In this document: positions 35,582 to 45,100 of the stretch, in pieces
Numbering within the stretch: position 1 is the stretch's first letter
Layout: each line of letters starts with the position of its first letter
Source: Eubacterium sp.
GTDB lineage: Bacteria > Bacillota > Clostridia > Lachnospirales > Lachnospiraceae
NCBI GenBank assembly: GCA_024690665.1
Contig: JAILOU010000020.1
Coordinates: 35,688 to 99,687 of the forward strand
Direction: 5' to 3'
Length of the DNA: 64,000 nt
Notes under the pieces: generated by a model
What the model was told of the DNA's origin: nothing
Database searches by the model: none
What the model saw: the letters and a program-made list of their open reading frames with translations, nothing else
Made by a program: the position numbers and the translations under genes

Positions 35582-37084
35582 TCACCTATTTTTAAATTCT
35601 TCCACGATCTTAAGAATCTTGTCTCCAAGTTCATCGGAAAGCTCTTTTGTCTGTGTCAGTTCCTGTTCTACTTCCGGATGAACATCAGCAAAATACTGCA
35701 GCATCTCGGCCTGTTTACCCTTAATTTCCTTAACCGGATATTCCAGGAACGCTTTGTGCGTTGCTGCCCAGAGCGTGATAACCTGCTGCGGCATAGACAG
35801 CGGCTTACAAAGCGGCTGCTTAAGCAGTTCCATAAGACCTGCGCCATAAGCAAGCTGCTCCTTTGTTGCATCGTCAAGATCGGAACTAAACTGTGTAAAG
35901 ACTTCCATCTCACGATACTGAGCCAGGTCGATACGCAGGGAACCTGCTGCCTTCTTCATTGCTTTTGTCTGCGCTGCACCACCTACACGGGATACAGAAA
36001 GACCTACGTTGACCGCCGGTCTCATACCGGAATTAAACAGATTCGTCTCCAGGAAGATCTGTCCGTCCGTAATCGAAATAACATTGGTCGGAATATATGC
36101 CGACACATCGCCTGCCTGCGTCTCGATGATTGGAAGAGCAGAGATAGAACCGCCTCCCTTTTCCTCTGAAAGACGAGCAGAACGCTCTAATAATCTAGAA
36201 TGCAGATAGAATACATCACCCGGATATGCTTCACGTCCCGGAGAACGTTCAAGCAGTAAGGATAATGCACGATATGCAACTGCATGTTTGGATAAATCAT
36301 CATAGATGACCAGCACATCCTTGCCCTGCTCCATAAAATGCTCCGCAAGTGCTGTTGCAGAATACGGAACGATATACTGAAGCGGTGCCGGATCAGATGC
36401 TGTTGCAGCCACGATTGTAGTATATTCCATTGCATCATGTTTTTTCAGCGTGGATACCACCTTGGCAATCGTCGATGCTTTCTGACCGATTGCGACATAG
36501 ATACAGATGACATCTTTACCCTTCTGGTTAATAATCGTATCTGTTGCAATCGATGTCTTACCTGTCTGACGGTCTCCAATGATCAGCTCACGCTGTCCTC
36601 TACCGATTGGGAACATGGAATCAATGGATAAGATTCCGGTCTCAAGTGGTACAGATACTGACTTTCTGTCTACAATACCCGGGGCTTCATGCTCAATTGG
36701 ACGATAGCCTTCTTCTTTGACTTCACCCTTACCGTCGATTGGTTCACCAAGTGCATTGATGACTCTTCCGATATAGCCTTCACCCACAGGGATTCCTGCT
36801 TTTTTCTTTGTACGGGTAACTTTTGTACCCTCTTTAATGCCGGTATCTCTTCCGAATAAGAGACATCCGACAGAATTTCTCTTCAAATCCTGGACCATGC
36901 CCTTGACACCGTTTTCAAATACCACGATCTCGCCGTACATAACCTCGTCCAGTCCGTAAATAGTTGCAATTCCGTCGCCAACCCAGATGACACTTCCGGT
37001 CTCCTGCGTGTGCGCTTCGAATTCATAGCTTTCAATTTCCTGCTTCAGCAAAGCAAGAACCTCTTCCGCTTTAATTGCAGCCAA
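35582..37084 (-). CDS. atpA: ATP synthase F1 alpha subunit
   Basis: The 500-residue alpha subunit with the P-loop [16 protein letters not shown] near 170, [11 protein letters not shown] near 200 and [31 protein letters not shown] (in parts) near 290-315. The start is a TTG at 37084 directly after the atpH stop codon TAA, with GGAGG eight bases upstream, so initiation is probably coupled to atpH termination. Confidence 0.97.
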   Translation of the reverse strand: MAAIKAEEVLALLKQEIESYEFEAHTQETGSVIWVGDGIATIYGLDEVMYGEIVVFENGVKGMVQDLKRNSVGCLLFGRDTGIKEGTKVTRTKKKAGIPVGEGYIGRVINALGEPIDGKGEVKEEGYRPIEHEAPGIVDRKSVSVPLETGILSIDSMFPIGRGQRELIIGDRQTGKTSIATDTIINQKGKDVICIYVAIGQKASTIAKVVSTLKKHDAMEYTTIVAATASDPAPLQYIVPYSATALAEHFMEQGKDVLVIYDDLSKHAVAYRALSLLLERSPGREAYPGDVFYLHSRLLERSARLSEEKGGGSISALPIIETQAGDVSAYIPTNVISITDGQIFLETNLFNSGMRPAVNVGLSVSRVGGAAQTKAMKKAAGSLRIDLAQYREMEVFTQFSSDLDDATKEQLAYGAGLMELLKQPLCKPLSMPQQVITLWAATHKAFLEYPVKEIKGKQAEMLQYFADVHPEVEQELTQTKELSDELGDKILKIVEEFKNR

Positions 37085-37597
37085 TTACTTCACCTCCGTC
37101 CTATTTAATGCCTGCCTCATGTGTGAAATCTGGCGGCTTATTGAATAATCATATTCCAGATCACCAATTCTTACGATGAATCCACCGACTAATTTCGCAT
37201 CGTGAACCAGTGTGAAGCTTACATCTTTCATCTTGTACTTCTCACACAGATTCTTCTTAAGTTCCTCCATTCTTTCGTCTGAAGGTTTCGTTACATAATA
37301 TAGCGTTGCCTCAAGCACTTCCTTCTTCTTATAGATAAGAGACTGGTATGCTTTTACAATCGGCTCTAATAACTTTATGGATCCATTTTTACAAAGAGTC
37401 GCCACCAGCGCCTTGGCTTTTGCCGGGAACAGCTTCTCAATCAGGCGTTCCTTTTGCTCATATGGCACTGCCGGTGAAGATAAGACTTTCACCACCTGCG
37501 CATGTTCCTTACAGATTTCAAGCGCCTCTTTGATTTCTTCAATTGGTGTTTCAGCTTCAAACAGGACCTTTGCATAATTAGTTACTGCCTGTGTCAC
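37085..37597 (-). CDS. atpH: ATP synthase F1 delta subunit
   Basis: About 170 residues. The N-terminal helical domain begins TQAVTNYAKVLFEA and the C-terminal part has LVGGFIVRIGDLEYDYSISRQ, the delta/OSCP signature. Two GTG starts are possible (37606 and 37597); GTAGG eight bases before 37597 favours the latter. It overlaps the end of atpF by 20 bases and abuts atpA. Confidence 0.93.
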   Translation of the reverse strand: MTQAVTNYAKVLFEAETPIEEIKEALEICKEHAQVVKVLSSPAVPYEQKERLIEKLFPAKAKALVATLCKNGSIKLLEPIVKAYQSLIYKKKEVLEATLYYVTKPSDERMEELKKNLCEKYKMKDVSFTLVHDAKLVGGFIVRIGDLEYDYSISRQISHMRQALNRTEVK

Positions 37598-38078
37598 TGA
37601 TTTCACCTACTTTATTCAAATACTTTTGATACATTTCTTCATCCGTCTGTTCACCGGTGGCTTCTCCGATGATCTTCATGGCAGCCGATACCGCCAATGA
37701 TGCAATCTGACCTTCCACCTCGGAAAGAGCCTGTTCTTGCTGACGCTCTACTTCTGTCTGCGTCTGTTTGATCATCTTATCTGCCTGCTCATGTGCATTT
37801 GCCACAATCTCATCGGACTGTGCTTTCGCTCTTGTTCTCGCACTTTCAATAATCTGTGCCGATTCTTCCTTCGCATCATGCAGCGCATCCTCATACTGAG
37901 TCTTCAGCGAATCTGCCTGTTTTTGCGTCTCTTCCGCTTTGTCAAACTGACCCTGGATAAGTTCTTCACGCTCTTTGATGACTTTCATAATCGGTTTAAA
38001 CAAAAACACTCGAATCAGAAGGAAAAAGATAATCAGGTTCACGATTGTCCATACAATATTAATATCGATACGAAGCAT
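37578..38078 (-). CDS. atpF: ATP synthase Fo b subunit
   Basis: A 166-residue peripheral stalk subunit: one N-terminal membrane helix (IVWTIVNLIIFFLLIRVFLF) followed by a long charged coiled coil (IKEREELIQGQFDKAEETQK onward). Starts with ATG at 38078. Confidence 0.94.
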   Translation of the reverse strand: MLRIDINIVWTIVNLIIFFLLIRVFLFKPIMKVIKEREELIQGQFDKAEETQKQADSLKTQYEDALHDAKEESAQIIESARTRAKAQSDEIVANAHEQADKMIKQTQTEVERQQEQALSEVEGQIASLAVSAAMKIIGEATGEQTDEEMYQKYLNKVGEISDTGSN

Positions 38079-38115
38079 CGCCTATCACCATCCTTTCCTG
38101 TTTATGATGAGATGA

Positions 38116-38337
38116 TTACTGTACAAAGAACATAATCATGATTGCAACTACCAGACCATAGATGGCGGTTGCCTCTGCAAGTGCACAACCTAAAATCAGG
38201 TTCTTAGAAATCTTGCTTTCAGCCTCCGGCTGACGTGCGATAGCTTCTACTGCCTTAGATGTTGCGATACCAATTCCTACTCCTGCTCCAATTCCTGTAA
38301 GTGCTGCGATTCCAGCTCCTAATGCTACTAATGACAT
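38116..38337 (-). CDS. atpE: ATP synthase Fo c subunit (proton-type by motif)
   Basis: A 73-residue helical hairpin with the polar loop ARQPEAE at 34-40 and the ion-carrying Glu55 in [10 protein letters not shown]. The residues that coordinate Na+ in sodium-type rings are missing: the inner-helix Gln is Ile22 (GVGIG rather than GVGQG) and the Ser/Thr after the Glu is Ala56. Proton coupling is therefore inferred. AAGGAG precedes the ATG. Confidence 0.95.
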   Translation of the reverse strand: MSLVALGAGIAALTGIGAGVGIGIATSKAVEAIARQPEAESKISKNLILGCALAEATAIYGLVVAIMIMFFVQ

Positions 38338-38354
38338 AATTCATTTCTCCTTTT

Positions 38355-39047
38355 CTATTCATCTACTACCATTTCTCTAATATATAGAGATGTTAAAAAT
38401 ACAAACACATATGCCTGTATCAAGCCGTCAAAAATATCAAAATACAAACTTGCCGCTACCGGTACTGCAATCGGAACGACTGCCTTAATCAGTTCCATGA
38501 TTACAAATGCTCCGATGACATTACCAAACAATCGTAGACATAGTGAAAACGGTCGTATAAATAACTCGATAATGTTAATCGGCGTGATAATGGCAACCGG
38601 CTCTGTAAATCCTTTCAGCCAGCCCTTAACACCTTTTTTGTGAATACCGGAATACTCAACCAAAATGATACTCATCACTGCCAATGCAATCGTGACGCTA
38701 AGGTCTTTCGTTGGCGGCTTAAATCCAAAGATTCCGAGGATGTTGGCCGTTCCTATATACAGCGCTACAGCCATCAGATATGGGATATAGCGACTGCCAT
38801 TCTTACCAACAATCTCCTCAAACATTCCATGAAGCTTTAGATAACAAGCCTCAAGTATGATTTGTCGTTTCGACGGATTATGAACCTTAAGATTTCTCGT
38901 AATGCATATGGCGAATATGACCCAAAATGCCATGATTCCCCATGTGACCACCACGGATTCTGATATTTCCAGCCCACCAAACAGCGGTATTGTAAACGCT
39001 GTCCCGCAGTTAAGCTGCTCTGTCAAATCCGAAATCAGTTCCTCCGT
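38355..39047 (-). CDS. atpB: ATP synthase Fo a subunit, apparently starting at ACG
   Basis: About 230 residues with the family motifs SLCLRLFGNVIGAFVIME near 160 (containing the essential Arg) and a C-terminal LIQAYVFVFLTSLYIREM. The frame has no ATG before residue ~40 of the mature sequence. A consensus AAGGAGG lies at 39056-39062; eight bases later, at 39045-39047, is ACG in frame, which would yield the expected N-terminus ME-ELISDLTEQLNCGT. Other options are GTG at 39056, overlapping the ribosome site, or TTG at 39026, 29 bases from it. First gene of the atp operon; no atpI is present. Confidence 0.85.
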   Translation of the reverse strand, partial: TEELISDLTEQLNCGTAFTIPLFGGLEISESVVVTWGIMAFWVIFAICITRNLKVHNPSKRQIILEACYLKLHGMFEEIVGKNGSRYIPYLMAVALYIGTANILGIFGFKPPTKDLSVTIALAVMSIILVEYSGIHKKGVKGWLKGFTEPVAIITPINIIELFIRPFSLCLRLFGNVIGAFVIMELIKAVVPIAVPVAASLYFDIFDGLIQAYVFVFLTSLYIREMVVDE

Positions 39048-39126
39048 GTCTCTCACCTCCTTGCAAAAATTATTTTTGCTAAAAAATAAGCACGACGGTA
39101 TGCAGACCAATTCGCCCCCACGGGGC

Positions 39127-39160
39127 AAAAAAATAATGGCTGCCACGCCTTCGTGACAAC
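39127..39160 (-). terminator. Hairpin with T-run between the LRR gene and atpB
   Basis: On the minus strand GGTTGTCACG pairs with CGTGGCAGCC (two G-U pairs) and is followed by ATTATTTTTTTG. It lies 98 bases beyond the LRR gene stop. A TATAAT at 39165-39170 lies upstream of it, so it could end the surface operon or act as a leader attenuator for atp. Confidence 0.65.
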
Positions 39161-39257
39161 CACTATTATAGACCTTTTATTTTTTTTATTCTATTTCAAA
39201 ATCGACAGTTTTTGTGCACTATAGACACATTTTTTTGGGTATATTTCTAGTATACAC

Positions 39258-40973
39258 TTATGCATATCGCCCATTTCTACGAATTATTAACAAATATCCA
39301 CCGATTGCTGCAACTGCAATTATCAGTAAATAACGAATGTCAAAACCGTCTGCCGTCGTCGGTGTTCCATCCTTCACATGGATGCCTTCGCTTAATCCGA
39401 CATAGTTTGAACAGTGATTCTGGCTGACTACCAGATACCCGTCATCCGTTACCGTTCCGTAGGAAATATTCTCAAGCTGATCGTCTTCACACATATAGTA
39501 GTAAAGCGTCTCGCCGGCGTACTTCGTTCCAATCGGCACATAGACATAAGCCGTTGCCGGAAGCTCGCCTTCATAATAGTAATCCAGCTCAAACGCGAAG
39601 TTCTTGGAGTTCATCTCATCTGCATCCACCGTACGTTTTTTGTACTTTAAGATCAGATTGACTCTCATATCGTACTTATCGATATCATCCACGAGCGACA
39701 TGGAACCCTTGGCAAACTTCACCATAATTCCATCTTCCGTCTCGAAGCTAATGTTGTACTTCTTATTCCAGCGAATATACTGCTTCATCTCTTTTCTGGT
39801 AAATGGCTCCTGGTCATCTGCCACTTCAATCGTCTTCGTCTCAATCGTATCGTCAATACCGGATACCACTTCTACGCCATAGTAATTCGGAGAAGACGGA
39901 TCAGAGCTTGCCCCTGAACTGCCGGATGAACTACCGGAAGAAGACGAGGATGAACTGCTGCTACTGCTATCGTCATCATCATCAGATGAACTGCTGCTAC
40001 TATCATCATCATCGTCATCATCGGAAGATGATGAACCGCTGGTTGCTTCAAATGGAATGTTGTTATTGTTCGCATAGGTCTGCGCTTCACTGCCTGCTTT
40101 ACCCTTAATCAGACTCACGCTCCATCCGGACTGCGAACCAATGGAAGTTACCGACGCAGGAATTGTTGTTGTTCCCGTGCTGCTGTTCGAGAACGCGCCG
40201 GATGCAATCGTCTTAACGCCGCTTGGAATGGTCAAAGATGTCATAGAGCATCCTGAGAAGGCGCCGGTTCCAATCTTCTTGGTACCCGATTTAATTGACA
40301 CGCTCGACTTACCCATTGGCACATAAACCAGTGTTGTGCCGGAATACACGCAGCCATCAGAAGACGAATAACTTCCGGATACGCTGATGGATGTCAGATT
40401 CGAGCATCCTGAAAAGGCACTAAAGTCAATGGATGAGACAGAGCCAAGTTTCACAGATGACAGATTCGAACAATTGGCAAATGCCGATGACGGAATCGAA
40501 CTTGCTCCTGACGGAACAGAAAAGCTCGACAGCGATGAACATCCCGAGAATACCGATGACGGAAAACTTGATGAACTATAGCTTACCGATGATAAGGAAC
40601 TACATCCCGAAAATGCACCGCTACCCACCGATGTTACCGTCGATGGTACGCTCACCGATGACAGGTTCGTACAACTTGAAAATGCCCCCGCCGCAATCGT
40701 CTTCACCGATGATGAGAACGATACGCTGGTTATGGATGGATTGCCGGAAAATGCAGATGCCGCAACCTTTGTTACCGTTGATGGAATCGTGACAGAACCA
40801 CCGGCACCGTTATAAGCTGTTAGCACGCCATCGCTGACAACAAATTCTTCTTCAGTTTCATCTGCCGTTACGCTACTGCTCTTCGCTGCAATCGCCTGTG
40901 TTGCAGGTGCCGCTATCGTAGCGACCATTGCAAAAGCCAGCGCCAAGGCCAAAATCTTCTTTTTTTGTTTCAT
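39258..40973 (-). CDS. Surface-exposed BspA-type leucine-rich repeat protein with C-terminal anchor
   Basis: A 571-residue secreted protein. Signal peptide at 1-30 (KKKILALALAFAMVATIAAP), then BspA-like LRR_5 repeats from about 45 to 300 (repeating AFSGCSSLSSVSVPS units), a Ser/Asp-only linker near 313-350, a beta-rich domain at 370-525, and at the C-terminus TPTTAD (537-542), a hydrophobic helix (548-564) and RRNGRYA. The ending has the layout of a sortase signal, motif-helix-basic tail, though not a classical LPxTG. It lies 6 bases downstream of the sortase B gene. Adhesion or host-surface binding is the usual role of this class. Confidence 0.85.
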   Translation of the reverse strand: MKQKKKILALALAFAMVATIAAPATQAIAAKSSSVTADETEEEFVVSDGVLTAYNGAGGSVTIPSTVTKVAASAFSGNPSITSVSFSSSVKTIAAGAFSSCTNLSSVSVPSTVTSVGSGAFSGCSSLSSVSYSSSSFPSSVFSGCSSLSSFSVPSGASSIPSSAFANCSNLSSVKLGSVSSIDFSAFSGCSNLTSISVSGSYSSSDGCVYSGTTLVYVPMGKSSVSIKSGTKKIGTGAFSGCSMTSLTIPSGVKTIASGAFSNSSTGTTTIPASVTSIGSQSGWSVSLIKGKAGSEAQTYANNNNIPFEATSGSSSSDDDDDDDSSSSSSDDDDDSSSSSSSSSSSGSSSGSSGASSDPSSPNYYGVEVVSGIDDTIETKTIEVADDQEPFTRKEMKQYIRWNKKYNISFETEDGIMVKFAKGSMSLVDDIDKYDMRVNLILKYKKRTVDADEMNSKNFAFELDYYYEGELPATAYVYVPIGTKYAGETLYYYMCEDDQLENISYGTVTDDGYLVVSQNHCSNYVGLSEGIHVKDGTPTTADGFDIRYLLIIAVAAIGGYLLIIRRNGRYA

Positions 40974-40979
40974 TTACGT

Positions 40980-42119
40980 TCACTCCCTCTTGGCAATCAC
41001 AAAGAGTCTGCCATCTTCTACATAACTGTTGCAAGTAGATAATGTCACTAACTGATCGCCATATGAAATATTCAAATCTCCATAAACAGAAAGCTTATTT
41101 AACTTCTTCACAATTTTATTAAACTCATCTTCGTCTTGCGCATCTAGAAAGTCGTAATAACGAAATCCTGAGTCATCTTGATAGGACACCTCGGAAAGCC
41201 CGACACCCACTATCTTATACGTCGCCTTTTCGTAGATCGTATCAAAGGTAAGTTCTTTGTGCTCTTTGTAATAGGACTCTTCGAGATAATTTTTCAGTGT
41301 CCCAAACATCGCACCGCTTCGCATATTGTGTCCATATATAATAAGGTTCGTATCCCGGTTGACGAAATCATTTCGCCCATCTAAGAATAGGGAACCGTTA
41401 TTGTCCTTCGTCTTTTCAAAACTGTGCTTGAGGTAGTAAGAATTATCTCCCACAATCTGCATAACCGGATAATTAATATCCGTACCGTCAATCTCAAGCC
41501 ATCCAACTAAATCATTGTTTTGTTCGTATATACTCTCAAACTCCGGAAGAATCGTAAGCGTCGCCGGGTCAATCTCCTCAGTTGTCTCCTCCGTCGTCTC
41601 CTCGGTTGTCTCCTCCGTCGTTTCCTCAGTTGTCTCTTCTTCAGTCGCCTCTTGTTCTTGTTCAAATGGCGACACATAACTGTCTGCATACTGGCTGACT
41701 GCCGTCGCATGCTCTTCCTGAAGCTCTGTCAGATTCTGTGTGTTGACATCACTTCGATGCTTTTGCACTGCAAATGTAATCGCACAGACTGCCGCCACAA
41801 TAATCAGCAGCACGCCGGCCACGATACGTCCCTTACTGTTTTGTGGATTCTCAAGCTGCTGTGTATACTGCGTAAGGGATAATTCATGAGAATGGTTTGC
41901 CACAATGTCAGAGACATAGACAAAGAATCCATTTCCCACCTTTGTTTTAAATGTAATCTTATTGTTTCTCAGTAACTTATAAAGACGCACTGATGCATCT
42001 TCATCATAGATATCGACTTCATGGATGATGCCCTTTATCTTCTTGACATCATCCAATCCGTCTAAATATTCTTCATAAGTATCAAATTCATACTGACCGA
42101 TTTTGTACTTTTCTTCCAT
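40980..42119 (-). CDS. srtB: Class B sortase with cytoplasmic N-terminal domain and TTEE-repeat linker
   Basis: A 379-residue sortase. Residues 1-97 precede the only membrane helix (99-118) and are predicted cytoplasmic, which is longer than in ordinary SrtB. A linker of five to six TTEE repeats (161-182), encoded by 12-bp DNA repeats at about 41575-41640, leads to the catalytic domain with ILPEFESIYEQNNDLVGWL, the catalytic His264 in IYGHNM, Cys363 in TLSTCNS and Arg371. It should attach proteins to the cell wall. Located between two surface-protein genes, of which the LRR protein is the likely substrate. Confidence 0.92.
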   Translation of the reverse strand: MEEKYKIGQYEFDTYEEYLDGLDDVKKIKGIIHEVDIYDEDASVRLYKLLRNNKITFKTKVGNGFFVYVSDIVANHSHELSLTQYTQQLENPQNSKGRIVAGVLLIIVAAVCAITFAVQKHRSDVNTQNLTELQEEHATAVSQYADSYVSPFEQEQEATEEETTEETTEETTEETTEETTEEIDPATLTILPEFESIYEQNNDLVGWLEIDGTDINYPVMQIVGDNSYYLKHSFEKTKDNNGSLFLDGRNDFVNRDTNLIIYGHNMRSGAMFGTLKNYLEESYYKEHKELTFDTIYEKATYKIVGVGLSEVSYQDDSGFRYYDFLDAQDEDEFNKIVKKLNKLSVYGDLNISYGDQLVTLSTCNSYVEDGRLFVIAKRE

Positions 42120-42128
42120 GTATTAGAT

Positions 42129-45100
42129 CTACTTCACTTTAACTTTTTTTACACTCGAGAACTTACTATATACTTTAGAGCCGTTCACCGTTGCGTATGC
42201 ACGAATCTTGTAATAGCGTTTTTTGCCCGAAGTGCCCTTTTTATCAGTATAACTTAACGTTGAAGATTTTGAAATTGTTTTTAGCTTTTTATAGCTTCCT
42301 TTTTTCGAAGAAGCCACATAAATCTCATAGCCCTTGCCGGACACCTTCGACCATTTGATCTTCACCTTACCGGATGAAGTTGATGACACCTTAAGTTTAC
42401 TTGGCGTCTTTGGTCTTGTTGAAAATGCTTTTTCATTCGAGAAGGAACCATATGCCTTCTGACCGCTCTGCAGCACGTATGCCCGAACCGTCACTTTGTA
42501 ATACTTCTTGGATTTTAGCTTGGTAAGCTTCACCGAAGTCTTTCCGCTCACTGACGCAAGCTTTGTCTTGTTATTAGACGTCCATACTTCATATCCGCTT
42601 GCACCGGTTACGGAAGACCACGACAGTTTCGCCGTTGTGCTGCCAACCGATTTTACTTTCACAGTAGAAACCGTACCGGCATAGATGCTAAATGGAATTG
42701 TATTCGTACCGCTGTAGTTACCGGTTCCCGTTACAATTACCTGCGCTGTTCCGACTTTCTTATTGTTCTTATAACTGATTGTATAATCGGTTCCCTTAGT
42801 CAGTTTCGTGGACGAATTCTTAATCGTTACAGATGGTGTTCGTGCACTTCCTGTGTACTTCACATCTGCCACATCCGAGAACGATAATGTTCCAACCGCA
42901 CACTGGCTGATCCAGAAGGTCACTTTCTTGGTTCCCGTGTAATCACCACTTCCTGTAATCGTCACAGTTCCCTTCTTGTCACTACTCTTTGTGACATTCG
43001 TGTTATTTTCATAACTTAAGGTGTAATCTTCACCTTCTGTAAGCGTCGTGCTTCCATTGGTCACAACAAGATCCGGCGTAATCGCTGAGCCTGTGTATGT
43101 ATAGATAGATGCATAACTTGTGCTGTCCACACTTGTCGTTGAAATATCATACAGAATCGAGAACGTCTTTGTAATACTGTCTGTATAATAAGAACCGCTC
43201 ACTGCCGTAATCGTGAAGGATGCCGTATCCGTTCCTTCTGCTGTATTGTTGGTGTAAGCAATCGTGTAATCGGTTCCCTCTGTTAAGGTGTTTCCACCAC
43301 AGGTCACTTCAACCGTTGGCTTAACTGCTGATCCCGTATAAACTTGCTCGTCTTCATACGTTACAGTTGCTTCTGTAAGTGATGCAATAATGTTAAATGT
43401 CGTCGTCGTTTTTCCCGTGTATTCTCCGGTACCTGTAATGGTTACGGTTGCCTCTCCGGCGTTTTTATTATTCTCGTAAGAGAGCGTATAATCCGTATTT
43501 TTTGTAAGCACTTCACCACTCGTTGTATCCGTTATCTCCGGCGACGGCTTTTTCTTGTTGCCGTTATATGTCCGATCTGCAATCGCTGCAATCGTGATGT
43601 CCGAACTTGAGATCTGTTTAGCCGTAATCTCAAATGTCGTCGTCGTAGCATCTGTAAAGTTACCGCATCCCGTAATCGTTACGGTCGCTGTTCCTGTGTC
43701 AACGTTATTCTCATATGACAATGTATAATCGGTACCCTGCGTTAAAGTCTCGTCATTGTATGTCATCGTAACATCCGGCGTTAATTCTGCACCGGTTTTT
43801 TCTACCGAATCCATATCACTGATGGTAACGCCGTCATCTGTGATAGTAAGCGGATTAATCGTAAATTCCGTCTCGATTGATCCCACATAACTTGTGGAGC
43901 CACCACCGGTTCCTGTTACCACAACAGTTCCTGTTCCGGCGTCTACATTGTCCTCATAAGAAACCGTATAATCGGTATCTTCAGTTAAAGTCTCTGTGGT
44001 ACCACTTTCCTCAATTGTAACCGTTGCCGTCGGCTCTTTTTCCGTACCATCGTAAGTATATGTATCTTCCGATAGCGTAACAGTCGCAACTTCCGTGATA
44101 TCATATCCGATTGAAAACTCTTCTGTAATGCTTCCGGTATAATTGCCACCGTCTACCGCGGTAATCGTTACACTTGCTTTACTGGTCGAAGTCGTTACCG
44201 ATACATTATTACTGTAATCTACGGTATAGTCCGTATCTTCTGTTAACGTCATATCGTTATAAGTCAGTACCACTTCCGGTTTTAATGCAGAACCTGTGTA
44301 GATCTGATCTTCCGGACCTTCTACCGTTACATCCGCAAGGTCAGCCTGTTCAATCGTGAAGTCCACTTCTACTTCCTGACCTTCATACACCGTGTCTTCT
44401 ACACCTGTCACGATAACAGTTCCCGTTCCGGCATCTACATTGTTCTCATAAGAGAGCGTATAATCTGTGCCTTCCGTTGCCGTACTTACCGTACTGTAAG
44501 TCTGTGATGTTACCACTACCGTCGGCTCAATCTCGCTTCCGGTATAAACGTATTCTTCATCCTCAGAAATCGCTGCAACGAGTGAACCTGTCGTGGTATC
44601 TACAATTGTAAAGGTAGCTTCCCTGCTATCTGTGTAATTACCGGTTCCCGTTATTGTTACGGTTGCCTCTCCGACAATGATGTTATCCTCATATGTGAGC
44701 GTAAAGTCTGTATCATTTGTAAGTTCTACGTTGCGAGTTTCATCCGTTATTACCGGCACCGGCGTCTGCTCTGTCGCATTCCATGTCTGATCTTCAATAT
44801 TGCCCACGGTAATCGAATCATCCGTAATGGATTTTGGATTAATCGTAAATGTCGCGGTTGCCGTTCCTGTAAAGTATGCAGAAGATGAATCCGGTGTAAT
44901 CGTCACAGTTGCCGTTCCGGCATCGGTATTATCTTCATATGTCAAAGTATAGTCCGTATCATATGTCAGGTCGTAGGTAAATCCTGCTCCGTCATCTGCC
45001 AGACTGTTCGTGTAGCTCATGGTGGTAATATCATCCGCTGTCAGGGTGATGGCAGAACCGGTATAAGTCTGCTCTGCAATCTCGCATGTCAGGGCGCCGT

